The notes beneath the pieces were generated by a model, which was not told where the DNA came from, made no database searches, and worked only from the letters and a program-made list of their open reading frames with translations. Shown here one piece after another: positions 8,350 to 21,707 of a stretch of 64,000 nt of DNA. The position numbers and the translations under genes are program-made. How positions within the stretch are numbered: position 1 is the stretch's first letter; the number at the start of each line of letters is the position of its first letter. Source of the stretch: Pluralibacter gergoviae ATCC 33028 = NBRC 105706 (GTDB lineage Bacteria; Pseudomonadota; Gammaproteobacteria; Enterobacterales; Enterobacteriaceae); contig NZ_BCZS01000001.1 in NCBI RefSeq assembly GCF_001598855.1, positions 310,001-374,000 on the forward strand, in the 5' to 3' direction.

Positions 8350-10419
8350 ATGGAAGAAGAACTATTATTACCACGTTTGGTGGATAGAGAAGCACTAAGA
8401 CAAGAAGCAAATAAATTACGTGAAGCCGTACTAAACGGTACTGTAGTTGATAGGGTACTAACAAATGCCATTAGAAAAGAACTAAACAAGGGTTCAATTT
8501 ATAATGGTGAATGGACGTTAGAACAAAACCAGTACATAAGCAGTATCTTTGATAAGATGGATCTAACAAGTGGTGTAAACCTTGTAAATTCATCGGTTGG
8601 TACTGGTAAAACCACACAGTTTATACAAGAGGCTAATCCAGAGACTAACCAGAAAGCGAGAGCTAAACCAGGTTACATAGTATTAGTACCACTAACATCT
8701 ATACGTTTATCCTTTGAGGGTGATAATGATGTATTCAGTACCGGTATTTGTACTTGGAACCAAATCGAAACAATTCTAAAGCACAGCAATAAAGAATACT
8801 TTGCTGATAAAACTTTAGTAATAGACGAGGTTCACGGATTCTTTCTAGATTATGGTTATAAAGCAAATGTGATAAACCGCCTTATTGCTTCATTCCCACT
8901 ATTCAAAAGTGTCATTATGATGTCAGGTACTGCTACCCCTGATGACTTCTCAGGGATTGAATTCAACAACGTATACAGAATCTATAAACCATCTGAAGCA
9001 CGTAAAGTAATTAGTACCGTAGTTTCAACAAGGGTACAGGATCTTGTACTAAACCAATTGAATTCAAGTAAACGCAAAACCATTGTATTACTAAATGACA
9101 AAGCACAGTGTGAAGCATTGAATCAAATGTGTACTCGTACTGGATTAGTAGTGAATGCTGATAAGAAAAATAATGATGATGTTGTAGATCTATATGTAAG
9201 TGGTCAAATGAAGGTTGATGTACTTTTTGGTACTTATAGTATCGTTGAAGGTCTATCAATCGAAAACCAGTTAGAAGAAGTTGATATAGTCATTGTTGGT
9301 GATGAACATCCAGCACGTATTGAACAATTCACAAACCGTTTCCGTAAGGTATCAAAGCTAAAGAATGTTACGTACTATGTGAACCGTAGGGAAGTTGTTG
9401 ATGTTGGTATCTTCAATCGTACTGAAGTAGTTGCTGATGCTAAATTGATGAAGGAAGTATTACAAACTACTTATGAAGCACTTCAAACTGATGAAGCAAA
9501 ATATTCATTTACTAGTCAGTACCGTAAAGATATAGCTGGTAGTATGGTGTACTTCCATGAAGGTAAATTTGAAGTATCTTTTACTGGAATTGATTACACA
9601 TACTCTGAACATAAAACACGTGAATACGCTAATGATTTTTCATTACTTTCAAGTGAACTAAAAAACTATGGTTTCATCGTTCAACCGTTACGATTTGAAG
9701 ATGGTGATGGTGAAAATAACGCAGTGATTACCGATACTGCCAAAAGGCTAAAAGAAGAGGCTGTAGAGGTAGAGAACGCGATAATTGAGGAATATCTATC
9801 TGATGCCCTAACTGGTGCGGTGAAGCCCGTAGAAGAGGCTACAGAGCTTTATACAGCAGTTGATCAGAGTGTAGAGAAACTTCTATCACGTGGACTACAT
9901 AAGGATGATTTTGAATCACTCGTGAAAGGGTTCATTGATGATCGTAGTTTCTTCTATCGTGCTCACATGGACGCAGATTATTTCCCAACGGGTAATACAA
10001 TCCGTGAAATGATTGTGAACATGGTAGCGGGTAGAACTAAGCTAGACGCTTTCGCGATCCGTGATATAGCAGATGCTATTATCCAGAAGGTACTTAAAGA
10101 GTACTTTACGGGTAACACTGATCTAATGTTGAAACATCCGATGTGGTCAAAATGTGTAACGATGGGAAGTACGGGGTTAGTTAGCAATTCATCTAAGGGT
10201 GCTAAATCCATTGTAGAGCGTTACATCACACTAGGTAAGGGTAAGAACGCTAAAGTGAATGGAAGCGTTATAAAAGTGTGTGAAGTAATTCACCTATCAC
10301 TAACAGGCTTGCGTTTCACCAAACCAGCATTCACGCCAAACACTACTGTAGCGGATCACGTGGAGTCAAGGCAGTCTCTAGAAGGGATCAAAGCGAAACT
10401 AAGTCAGTTACGTATGTAA
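8350..10419 (+). CDS. SF2 DEAD/DEAH-type helicase, probable phage replication initiator
   Basis: A 689-aa superfamily 2 helicase. Walker A is GTGKTT at about residues 84-89, the Walker B/DEAH-type box is VIDEVHG near 156-162, motif III is SGTAT near 190-194, and an arginine-finger motif VI reads QFTNRFRK near residue 325. A C-terminal region of about 330 residues has no recognised domain. The architecture resembles origin-binding-protein helicases (UL9/OBP-like) used as replication initiators by some phages and plasmids. It is the only replication gene visible, and the AT-rich inverted-repeat region just downstream would suit an origin. It is strikingly poor in AGTACT (one site) although GTACT occurs often. 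Confidence 0.75.
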   Translation: MEEELLLPRLVDREALRQEANKLREAVLNGTVVDRVLTNAIRKELNKGSIYNGEWTLEQNQYISSIFDKMDLTSGVNLVNSSVGTGKTTQFIQEANPETNQKARAKPGYIVLVPLTSIRLSFEGDNDVFSTGICTWNQIETILKHSNKEYFADKTLVIDEVHGFFLDYGYKANVINRLIASFPLFKSVIMMSGTATPDDFSGIEFNNVYRIYKPSEARKVISTVVSTRVQDLVLNQLNSSKRKTIVLLNDKAQCEALNQMCTRTGLVVNADKKNNDDVVDLYVSGQMKVDVLFGTYSIVEGLSIENQLEEVDIVIVGDEHPARIEQFTNRFRKVSKLKNVTYYVNRREVVDVGIFNRTEVVADAKLMKEVLQTTYEALQTDEAKYSFTSQYRKDIAGSMVYFHEGKFEVSFTGIDYTYSEHKTREYANDFSLLSSELKNYGFIVQPLRFEDGDGENNAVITDTAKRLKEEAVEVENAIIEEYLSDALTGAVKPVEEATELYTAVDQSVEKLLSRGLHKDDFESLVKGFIDDRSFFYRAHMDADYFPTGNTIREMIVNMVAGRTKLDAFAIRDIADAIIQKVLKEYFTGNTDLMLKHPMWSKCVTMGSTGLVSNSSKGAKSIVERYITLGKGKNAKVNGSVIKVCEVIHLSLTGLRFTKPAFTPNTTVADHVESRQSLEGIKAKLSQLRM

Positions 10420-10518
10420 TTACTAAAAAGGTAGCGGTTAGTAAATTAATATTCTATATAATAGATATCCTAACCGCTACCTACTACTAAAAAAGCAATA
10501 CTAAAAAAACGACAGGCG

Positions 10519-10544
10519 ATAAAAAAGGCAGCCCGAAGGCCGCC
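10519..10544 (-). terminator. Leftward intrinsic terminator, copy 1
   Basis: Read on the minus strand: GGCGGCC-TTCG-GGCTGCC hairpin (7-bp stem, UUCG tetraloop) followed by six T residues. It only works for leftward transcription, although the neighbouring genes all run rightward. Confidence 0.8.
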
Positions 10545-10570
10545 CCCCCCGAGGGGACGTCAAACCCGAT

Positions 10571-10626
10571 TTTGTCACAGACAGGACATATAATATATTA
10601 ATAATTATACTTCTCTCTGTGACAAA
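10571..10626. repeat. Inverted repeat around AT-rich core (candidate origin or operator)
   Basis: TTTGTCACAGA (10571-10581) and TCTGTGACAAA (10616-10626) are perfect 11-bp inverted arms around a 34-bp, almost pure AT core containing TATAAT. A third TGTGACA lies at 10656-10662. The position directly after the helicase gene and the iteron-like repeats suggest a replication origin. An operator pair for a dimeric regulator is the alternative. Confidence 0.5.
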
Positions 10627-10698
10627 TCTATCTTACTTCTTGATCTAGTCGCGGGTGTGACAGCCCCCATAGCGAACTAAAATAACAAACCAACGGCA

Positions 10699-10726
10699 AT
10701 AAAAAAAAGGCAGCCCGAAGGCCGCC
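10699..10726 (-). terminator. Leftward intrinsic terminator, copy 2
   Basis: The same 18-bp hairpin as at 10527-10544 (GGCAGCCCGAAGGCCGCC on plus), preceded by eight A on the plus strand, so it is a terminator on the minus strand. The two copies are direct repeats of about 26 bp, 182 bp apart, bracketing the inverted-repeat region. Confidence 0.8.
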
Positions 10727-10772
10727 CCATGTTTTGACGAACTATTTATTGCCTCTTCAATGAGGATAAATC

Positions 10773-11153
10773 ATGAATGAACAATTCCTATATATGACAC
10801 TAGCCCGTAATATTCACACTGGCTTATGTCTAATCAAACTTGGATTCACTACTAATCCAGAAAGAAGGCTAAATGAACTAAGAAGCCGTAATTCACATTT
10901 TGAGTACTCAGAAATGATGTTATTCAAACACAAAAACAAACTAATACACTATGAAAAAGATGAAAAGATAATTCATATCAAATACAGGTACTACCGTACT
11001 AACATAAGTAAAAATACACTTCCAGAAGGTAATAGTGAACATTATGAATCGGTTATCACTAATGAGCTATACGAACAACTAATTAATATGGATTACATCT
11101 TAATTGAAGAACCAGAATCCGTACAAGAATCAGCAATGTTTGAATGGGTGTAA
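10773..11153 (+). CDS. T5orf172/GIY-YIG-like domain protein (126 aa)
   Basis: The N-terminal sequence FLYMTLARN...LIKLGFTTNPERRLNELRSRN fits the T5orf172 (Mug113-like) version of the GIY-YIG fold: strand, turn, Lys-Leu-Gly-Phe, then the Arg-bearing helix. These small domains occur in phages and are thought to be nucleases or DNA-binding relatives of homing endonucleases. The remaining ~80 residues are polar and end in an acidic tail (EEPESVQES). The role is unknown; it could be a free-standing endonuclease. It lies alone between the leftward terminator and a hairpin-rich gap. Confidence 0.6.
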   Translation: MNEQFLYMTLARNIHTGLCLIKLGFTTNPERRLNELRSRNSHFEYSEMMLFKHKNKLIHYEKDEKIIHIKYRYYRTNISKNTLPEGNSEHYESVITNELYEQLINMDYILIEEPESVQESAMFEWV

Positions 11154-11167
11154 TCTAAATCAATCAC

Positions 11168-11257
11168 AGGTGGCGAATGTTTCGTTTTTTATATAGATAA
11201 AATACACGATTATTTGCCACCTAACCATAGAACTGGCGTTTTTATATAGACAAAAAC
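11168..11257. repeat. Long-stem inverted repeat plus TTTTTATATAGA direct repeats
   Basis: AGGTGGCGAAT (11168-11178) pairs with ATTTGCCACCT (11213-11223) with one mismatch. The sequence TTTTTATATAGA(T/C)AAAA occurs twice, near 11186 and near 11240. The 191-bp gap holds no gene, and I infer a regulatory region for the small-gene cluster that follows. Confidence 0.45.
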
Positions 11258-11344
11258 AGCCCATAAAAACAAAACCTCAAGTACTAACACACCTGATAAA
11301 CCCATTCTTAGCTAAATAACCATATATACTAAGAAGGATGTTAT

Positions 11345-11674
11345 ATGGACGTTGAAAAAATAAAATATGAATGGGGTACGGAATTCAGATGTTATGTAGA
11401 TGAAGCACTGACAGTAGTAGTATTACAATCTGGTGGTACTCTATACTATTGGAATGATGAATTCTCTAGGATCATGAATAAGGAACAGGATATAGATATG
11501 ATCTACTCGCCTGTATTTGGTCTCAGATTTTACACTGAAGAAACAGAAGATAGTAAAAAGATACTAAGGGATATGTTCCTACCAGGATTGAAAGCACAAC
11601 CAACAATTGAAGATTACCCACTACTTGATAGTGAATATCATCATTTAATGTATTGTAGGGATTTAATTCAATGA
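11345..11674 (+). CDS. Hypothetical phage protein (109 aa)
   Basis: No family recognised. A mixed alpha/beta, acidic protein with several aromatic residues (LYYWNDEFSRIM, YSPVFGLRFY). A GAAGGA ribosome site lies 8 nt upstream, and a TAAATAACC element, which recurs before other genes of this phage, lies about 23 nt upstream. Its stop overlaps the next start (ATGA), so it opens a translationally coupled cluster of small genes. It carries no AGTACT. Confidence 0.6.
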   Translation: MDVEKIKYEWGTEFRCYVDEALTVVVLQSGGTLYYWNDEFSRIMNKEQDIDMIYSPVFGLRFYTEETEDSKKILRDMFLPGLKAQPTIEDYPLLDSEYHHLMYCRDLIQ

Positions 11675-11955
11675 AGTACGAAATCATAAACAATAACCCA
11701 CTAAATCTAAAGATAAAGTACTGGATTGAAGGTACTGAGTACTATCTACACTCTACTAAAGATGAACGTTATGTACTCATTGACAATCAAAAGTACAGAG
11801 TAGCTAACAACAGGGTCATACCTAAAAGAAATCTCGATGAAGTAACTATGAGATTACTAACCTTAGAAGTACTAACAAGTACTGATTTCGAGATGATAGC
11901 TAATCCAACGCAAGAAAAAAAGCCAAGTAAAACAAGGCGATCCCCAAAAACCTGA
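11671..11955 (+). CDS. Hypothetical phage protein (94 aa)
   Basis: No family recognised. It overlaps the previous gene by 4 bp (ATGA). The N-terminal half looks beta-rich (LKIKYWIEGTEYYLHS, RYVLIDNQKYRVAN), and the C-terminus is a strongly basic tail (KKPSKTRRSPKT) that could bind nucleic acid. It contains four AGTACT sites in 190 bp, coding KY, EY, VL and ST, which shows the motif in several reading frames within one short gene. Confidence 0.6.
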   Translation: MKYEIINNNPLNLKIKYWIEGTEYYLHSTKDERYVLIDNQKYRVANNRVIPKRNLDEVTMRLLTLEVLTSTDFEMIANPTQEKKPSKTRRSPKT

Positions 11956-12034
11956 TAAAAATAGCTATTTGTGCTTGCTGAGGATAGCTATTCTGATCAA
12001 TACTTACCTCGTCACAAAGAAGCGGGGTAACGTC

Positions 12035-12331
12035 ATGAGTGAAAAAGTCAGCATTACTAATAAAACGCATCTTTTTGCTAACCAGCTAAACCTGGTACTT
12101 GATGAAGTTCAGGTACAAGGTATGGATGTTGTTTTAGTTTGCCGTAGCTATAAAGAACCATTATTCGCATTGTTTCATGGTCTGAATGGCTCTTTCTCAT
12201 GGAAAGAAAACGTTTGTTTACCACAAGCGATTAAGGAAGAACTACCAGCATTTTATGTTGATGAAGAATCACTACGTATCATGCTGGGTTATGTTGCTAA
12301 AGAACTCAAATATGAACTGGATAACATATGA
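12035..12331 (+). CDS. Hypothetical phage protein (98 aa)
   Basis: I start at ATG 12035 (MSEKVSITNK) because GGGGTAACG lies just upstream; the frame is open to 11969. No family recognised. The sequence is predicted mixed alpha/beta with a central FALFHGLNGSFSWKENVCL segment. It ends with an ATGA overlap with the next gene, so it belongs to the same coupled cluster. Confidence 0.6.
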   Translation: MSEKVSITNKTHLFANQLNLVLDEVQVQGMDVVLVCRSYKEPLFALFHGLNGSFSWKENVCLPQAIKEELPAFYVDEESLRIMLGYVAKELKYELDNI

Positions 12332-12519
12332 GGCTAAATGTTATCGGTGACATTATTGAAGTTTATGATGATCACCAAAAGAAAGTAGGGGCAGTAGTTC
12401 TAAGTCGACATCCTCGCCATCGCAATAAACCATATAGTGATGGTAAATCGTGGTTTGCTAGTAAAGAAGAGGCATTACTAGCATTACTTAAACGTAAACG
12501 CATTAATATAAAACTTTAA
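12328..12519 (+). CDS. Hypothetical small basic phage protein (63 aa)
   Basis: A 63-aa basic protein (RHPRHRNKPYSDGKSWF, ending LKRKRINIKL). It overlaps the upstream gene by 4 bp. The central K-S-W-F segment and the positive charge would suit nucleic-acid contact, but no family is recognised. Confidence 0.55.
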   Translation: MRLNVIGDIIEVYDDHQKKVGAVVLSRHPRHRNKPYSDGKSWFASKEEALLALLKRKRINIKL

Positions 12520-12528
12520 GGTAACACC

Positions 12529-12825
12529 ATGAATACTTCAGTACCGTTATATGTACCAGCTATCAATGTTCGCCATGTTAGCTATAAAGGTTATCCTATC
12601 TCAATCATCATGCTTTCTGGTGATACCTTCATGTATGAACTTCACGATAACATTCGTGTTATTGAATGTGCTTCATCTAATCAGGTAATGTACATTGACA
12701 AGAATGGTTGTTCGGCAGTGATCACACGTGATTCAGTTGTCTATAAAGAACTGTTACACCGTATCATGAATGGGGATGTACTTGAGGACGGGAAATATGA
12801 GTATCAACCCGTAACCATCCAGTGA
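12529..12825 (+). CDS. Hypothetical phage protein (98 aa)
   Basis: A 98-aa protein that looks mostly beta-stranded (VRHVSYKGYPISIIML, TFMYELHDNIRVIEC, VMYIDKNGCSAVI). A TAAGGTAA ribosome site lies upstream of the ATG. No family recognised. It overlaps the following gene by 4 bp. Confidence 0.55.
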   Translation: MNTSVPLYVPAINVRHVSYKGYPISIIMLSGDTFMYELHDNIRVIECASSNQVMYIDKNGCSAVITRDSVVYKELLHRIMNGDVLEDGKYEYQPVTIQ

Positions 12826-13055
12826 ACGGCGATAGGGTGTATATAGAAGAGGTACACCAATTAAACGAAATGTACATACATTGCGTACTTACTCTTCCCA
12901 TTGATTTTTTAATTGAACGATTTAATTTAACCTATACAATGATTTCAGCAATTAGGGAGATTCCCCCAGGGAATCTTTCTAAGCTAACAACTTCAAACCA
13001 ACTTTTAATACAGGTGAACGAATGCGAACTATCAAAACTGTTACAGCATCAATGA
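12822..13055 (+). CDS. Hypothetical phage protein (77 aa, GTG start)
   Basis: An open frame starting with GTG inside the end of the previous gene (GTGA overlap) and running 34 bp into the next. The sequence YIHCVLTLPIDFLIERFNLTYTMISAIREI is helical, and no family was recognised. Support is the coupled spacing and length; it is the least certain member of the cluster. Confidence 0.4.
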   Translation: MNGDRVYIEEVHQLNEMYIHCVLTLPIDFLIERFNLTYTMISAIREIPPGNLSKLTTSNQLLIQVNECELSKLLQHQ

Positions 13056-13741
13056 TCCGTACTATCCTGGCTGATGATTTCAATGTTGGCCTACTCATGG
13101 CAGATAGTGATCGTCGCCGTGAATTCATTCAGATTGATGTTAGTGATCTTGATACTCTCGTTGAACGTATTGGTGAAGTCCGTTCACAAGTTCTGGTAGA
13201 GCAAGAAGAACGCCAAAAGGAAGCTAACGAAGCGTTGAAAGCTCTCAAATCGAATGACGCTGTACGTCAGTTACTTGGTGACTTTAACAGCCTTGAAGAA
13301 CTTCTAGAAGCTGCGGGTGGTGTTGTCAAACCACAGCAAGAAACTATAAAGAATACTCCACCATCAAGTAACAGTAATAACAAAACCTTTACTATTGAAC
13401 TCTATGATACGGTAAGTGGTAAGACGATTACTGGTAAGGCAGTAAACAAGAAGTTAACAGCCGATATTGAAAACAGTGAAGCATATAAAACTTTAATTGA
13501 GAAAGATCCTTCAATGGCTGATTTTGATACCTTCATGAGAAAGTATTCCGAAGAGTATCGTAACGAGTACCCACTTAACGCTAAGTATAATGGTAAAGAA
13601 TTCCATATCAACGCACGTGGTAAATTGAATCAATACGCAATGGTTCACTTTGAAGCATTTAAGAAGAAAGATAAAACGGGTGCTGATGATAAAGAACTGC
13701 TACAGAAATTTAAAGAAACCGTACTCATTCAAAATAGCTAA
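13022..13741 (+). CDS. Hypothetical coiled-coil protein with H-NS-like layout (239 aa)
   Basis: The N-terminal third contains a charged coiled coil (VRSQVLVEQEERQKEANEALKAL) followed by LLGDFNSLEELLEAAGG, resembling the oligomerisation half of H-NS proteins. A Ser/Asn/Thr linker (about residues 100-120) leads to a C-terminal domain with YDTVSGKTITGKAV, faintly like the H-NS Y..D..G..T.TG motif but lacking its Trp and QGR. It could be a phage nucleoid-type protein; this is speculative. The family was not identified with confidence. A terminator follows at 13811. Confidence 0.6.
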   Translation: MRTIKTVTASMIRTILADDFNVGLLMADSDRRREFIQIDVSDLDTLVERIGEVRSQVLVEQEERQKEANEALKALKSNDAVRQLLGDFNSLEELLEAAGGVVKPQQETIKNTPPSSNSNNKTFTIELYDTVSGKTITGKAVNKKLTADIENSEAYKTLIEKDPSMADFDTFMRKYSEEYRNEYPLNAKYNGKEFHINARGKLNQYAMVHFEAFKKKDKTGADDKELLQKFKETVLIQNS

Positions 13742-13810
13742 ACCCCCAGGAAATGGTAGTAGCTATTCTTACTGTATCGTAGTACTATATCTTCAGACCA
13801 GAAATCTACT

Positions 13811-13834
13811 AAAAGCCCTAGCGATGGGGCTTTT
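13811..13834 (+). terminator. Intrinsic terminator closing the small-gene cluster
   Basis: AAAAGCCC/GGGGCTTTT stem with a loop of about 7 nt and a terminal T-run. It separates the 11.3-13.7 kb cluster from the lipoprotein gene. Confidence 0.8.
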
Positions 13835-13881
13835 GTTGGGTGATTGGCTACAATCAATGTATACTTATAAGGAATAATAAA

Positions 13882-14250
13882 ATGAAACTCAAATCTATGA
13901 TTTTTGCTGCGATGGTAGCACTTACTGGCTGTACCTCTACGCATTATGATTTTATGGATAAAGCCTATGTTGGTTATGTGAATAACCATGCTGTAGTACT
14001 CTTTGATGCTGGCTATTCAAACGGGGTGAAAGTCTATCGCCCACAATTCGCAAGTGATTGCGGTAAAGTCTATGACAAGTACTATCAGATGGATAATACC
14101 AGTACTACTTGTTTAGTACGTGAATCACGTATTGCCGATCTTCATCCCTATAATGAGCATATCGGCAAGGTTGTAAAAACCCGAACTGATACTATTCATG
14201 AAAGTCTGGAAGGTGTTAACTCACCATCAATTATCCCCGATAACCTATAG
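13882..14250 (+). CDS. Phage-encoded lipoprotein (122 aa)
   Basis: I start at ATG 13882 (MKLKSMIFAAMVALTGC), preceded by AAGGAATAA. The lipobox LTGC places the lipidated Cys at residue 17; the mature protein begins CTSTHYD, so outer-membrane sorting is expected (no Asp at +2). It contains three further Cys residues. Prophage lipoproteins often block superinfection (Cor/Llp type) or act in conversion, but no similarity to those was seen. It lies outside the structural operon, consistent with expression in the lysogen. Confidence 0.72.
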   Translation: MKLKSMIFAAMVALTGCTSTHYDFMDKAYVGYVNNHAVVLFDAGYSNGVKVYRPQFASDCGKVYDKYYQMDNTSTTCLVRESRIADLHPYNEHIGKVVKTRTDTIHESLEGVNSPSIIPDNL

Positions 14251-14258
14251 GTGTTAAG

Positions 14259-14345
14259 ATGAAGATCATCATTGCCGTATTGCTAGTACTCGCTATCATT
14301 TACGCATTATCACCAGATGTACAGCATATGTTAAAATTCAATTGA
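14259..14345 (+). CDS. Tiny membrane peptide (28 aa)
   Basis: A 28-codon gene: MKIIIAVLLVLAIIYAL, one hydrophobic helix, then a short polar tail. It starts 8 bp after the lipoprotein stop and is followed 9 bp later by the next gene, so it looks like part of a three-gene unit. An AGTACT at 14286 lies in its membrane-helix codons. Function unknown. Confidence 0.5.
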   Translation: MKIIIAVLLVLAIIYALSPDVQHMLKFN

Positions 14346-14354
14346 GGAAGTAAA

Positions 14355-14570
14355 ATGTTATATCCAAAGTCAACTAACACATTCACTGATGAAGTTACAC
14401 TAGTTAATGAACATGGTGAATACTTTACCTACGATCCAAAGTACTTAACTTTATGTAATTCTGATGGTGTGATAATCCCACATGAGAAGTGGACGCCAGA
14501 GGAAATTGAAGTACTTGAAGAACTGGATGAGGATTACAACAATCCAGCAGAAGAAGATGAAGATGAATAA
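14355..14570 (+). CDS. Small very acidic phage protein (71 aa)
   Basis: A 71-aa protein with an acidic C-terminus (TPEEIEVLEELDEDYNNPAEEDEDE). GAGGAAG lies upstream of its ATG and a strong terminator directly after its stop. Acidic small phage proteins can be DNA mimics that block host nucleases or repressors; that is only a possibility here. Confidence 0.6.
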   Translation: MLYPKSTNTFTDEVTLVNEHGEYFTYDPKYLTLCNSDGVIIPHEKWTPEEIEVLEELDEDYNNPAEEDEDE

Positions 14571-14593
14571 GCCCCGTTTGGGGCTTTTTTTTT
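14569..14593 (+). terminator. Strong intrinsic terminator
   Basis: AAGCCCC-GTTT-GGGGCTT stem directly after the acidic-protein gene, followed by a run of T residues. Ends the lipoprotein/small-gene transcript. Confidence 0.9.
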
Positions 14594-14645
14594 ATTCAAA
14601 AATCCCTCTCCCTAAATACCCATATAACAATCATGGGGGTATTTT

Positions 14646-15023
14646 ATGGAAATCTTCAAACACTACAAACACGGAACATCACACATAGATAGTACTGGTG
14701 AATACCACGGCTATTACCCTTCACGAAATGAAACAATCCTATCAGTACACATACTGATTGATGATTATCAGATCCACATTTACCCAAATGGGATATCAGT
14801 ACTGTACAAATACACCCGTGTAAATCCTGAGTACTTCACTATAGGTCGCTGGCGTTATCCCGTGAACGCCTTACACGCTTCCACATTCAATGAGAAGAAG
14901 AGAGTACTACACATGTACAACATGCTAGATGAGATGCTCTTAGAACAGCGTATAGGCGGCGTACCAATCAATGACTGGTCAGTGATCAAAGTCATCCAAT
15001 CCCACGCAGACGAGACTAAATAG
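14646..15023 (+). CDS. Hypothetical phage protein (125 aa)
   Basis: A 125-aa protein, aromatic and His-rich at the N-terminus (IFKHYKHGTSHIDSTGEYHGYYP), beta-rich in the middle and helical near the end (KKRVLHMYNMLDEMLLEQR). No family recognised. A CTAAATACCCATATA element lies about 25 nt upstream, similar to the one before the gene at 11345. It stands alone between a terminator and the packaging region and carries several AGTACT sites. Confidence 0.6.
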   Translation: MEIFKHYKHGTSHIDSTGEYHGYYPSRNETILSVHILIDDYQIHIYPNGISVLYKYTRVNPEYFTIGRWRYPVNALHASTFNEKKRVLHMYNMLDEMLLEQRIGGVPINDWSVIKVIQSHADETK

Positions 15024-15062
15024 ACTAGATGGCGAGTAGTTCGCATTTCTTTAAATAAAAAT

Positions 15063-15081
15063 GTAAATGATATTCATTATC
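15063..15081. promoter_or_regulatory. Fur-box-like 19-mer upstream of terminase genes
   Basis: The 19-mer agrees with the E. coli Fur consensus (GATAATGATAATCATTATC) at 16 of 19 positions by my own comparison. A second Fur-like 7-1-7 palindrome (GATAAT-T-ATTATC) lies at 15185-15197, within the leader of the small terminase gene. The match may be fortuitous in AT-rich DNA; terminase or IHF binding near cos is the alternative. Confidence 0.4.
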
Positions 15082-15099
15082 ATTATGTAAATGAGAATG

Positions 15100-15142
15100 G
15101 TTCCTCCCACGCCGCCCTAACAATGCGGAGTTTCGGCACCGT
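15100..15142. other. cos: GC-rich island upstream of terminase: candidate cos site
   Basis: A GC-rich block of about 43 bp (TCCTCCCACGCCGCCCTAAC through CGGCACCG) stands out in very AT-rich surroundings, just upstream of the small terminase gene, where lambdoid phages have cos. Cohesive ends cannot be defined from a prophage sequence alone. Confidence 0.4.
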
Positions 15143-15211
15143 TTTATTTTAATTGTATGTGAACTAATTATCACGCCCCGAAACGATAATTATTATCAAT
15201 AAAGGATTTGA

Positions 15212-17573
<2,362 letters not shown>

Positions 17574-17581
17574 AATGATAA

Positions 17582-21370
<3,789 letters not shown>

Positions 21371-21382
21371 TAGGGATATAAC

Positions 21383-21706
21383 ATGAGAGCATTTTTAAAC
21401 GGTCAACAAGATACGTTTTTAAATGCTTTCGGTCAATCTATCCAAACTTCTACGGGAAGTACTTTTACTGGAATTGTAGAAGTACTTCCCGTTTCTATTG
21501 AAGCTGCGGGTGGTTTTATCGAAAGCATAGAAACATTTGTTACTATGAAAAAAGAAGATTTAAGTACAGCAAGCGTATCTATCGGTACAGTACTAATTAT
21601 TGATGGTGTGAATCATACAATTTATAACATTGAAGACGATCTATCAGGCATGGTTAATTGCTATTTCCGTAATACTGCTAGTGCTTCATTCGCAGAGGAT
21701 TACTAA
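21383..21706 (+). CDS. Probable head-tail connector (107 aa)
   Basis: A 107-aa protein in the position of lambda FII. The sequence VTMKKEDLSTASVSIGTVLIIDGVNHTIYNIEDDLSGMV looks like the beta-barrel of Gifsy-2/FII-type head-tail joining proteins, which read '...G..V.IDG..Y.V..I..D..G...'. It would sit beneath the portal and receive the tail. Assignment rests on position and general pattern. Confidence 0.6.
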   Translation: MRAFLNGQQDTFLNAFGQSIQTSTGSTFTGIVEVLPVSIEAAGGFIESIETFVTMKKEDLSTASVSIGTVLIIDGVNHTIYNIEDDLSGMVNCYFRNTASASFAEDY

Positions 21707-21707
21707 T

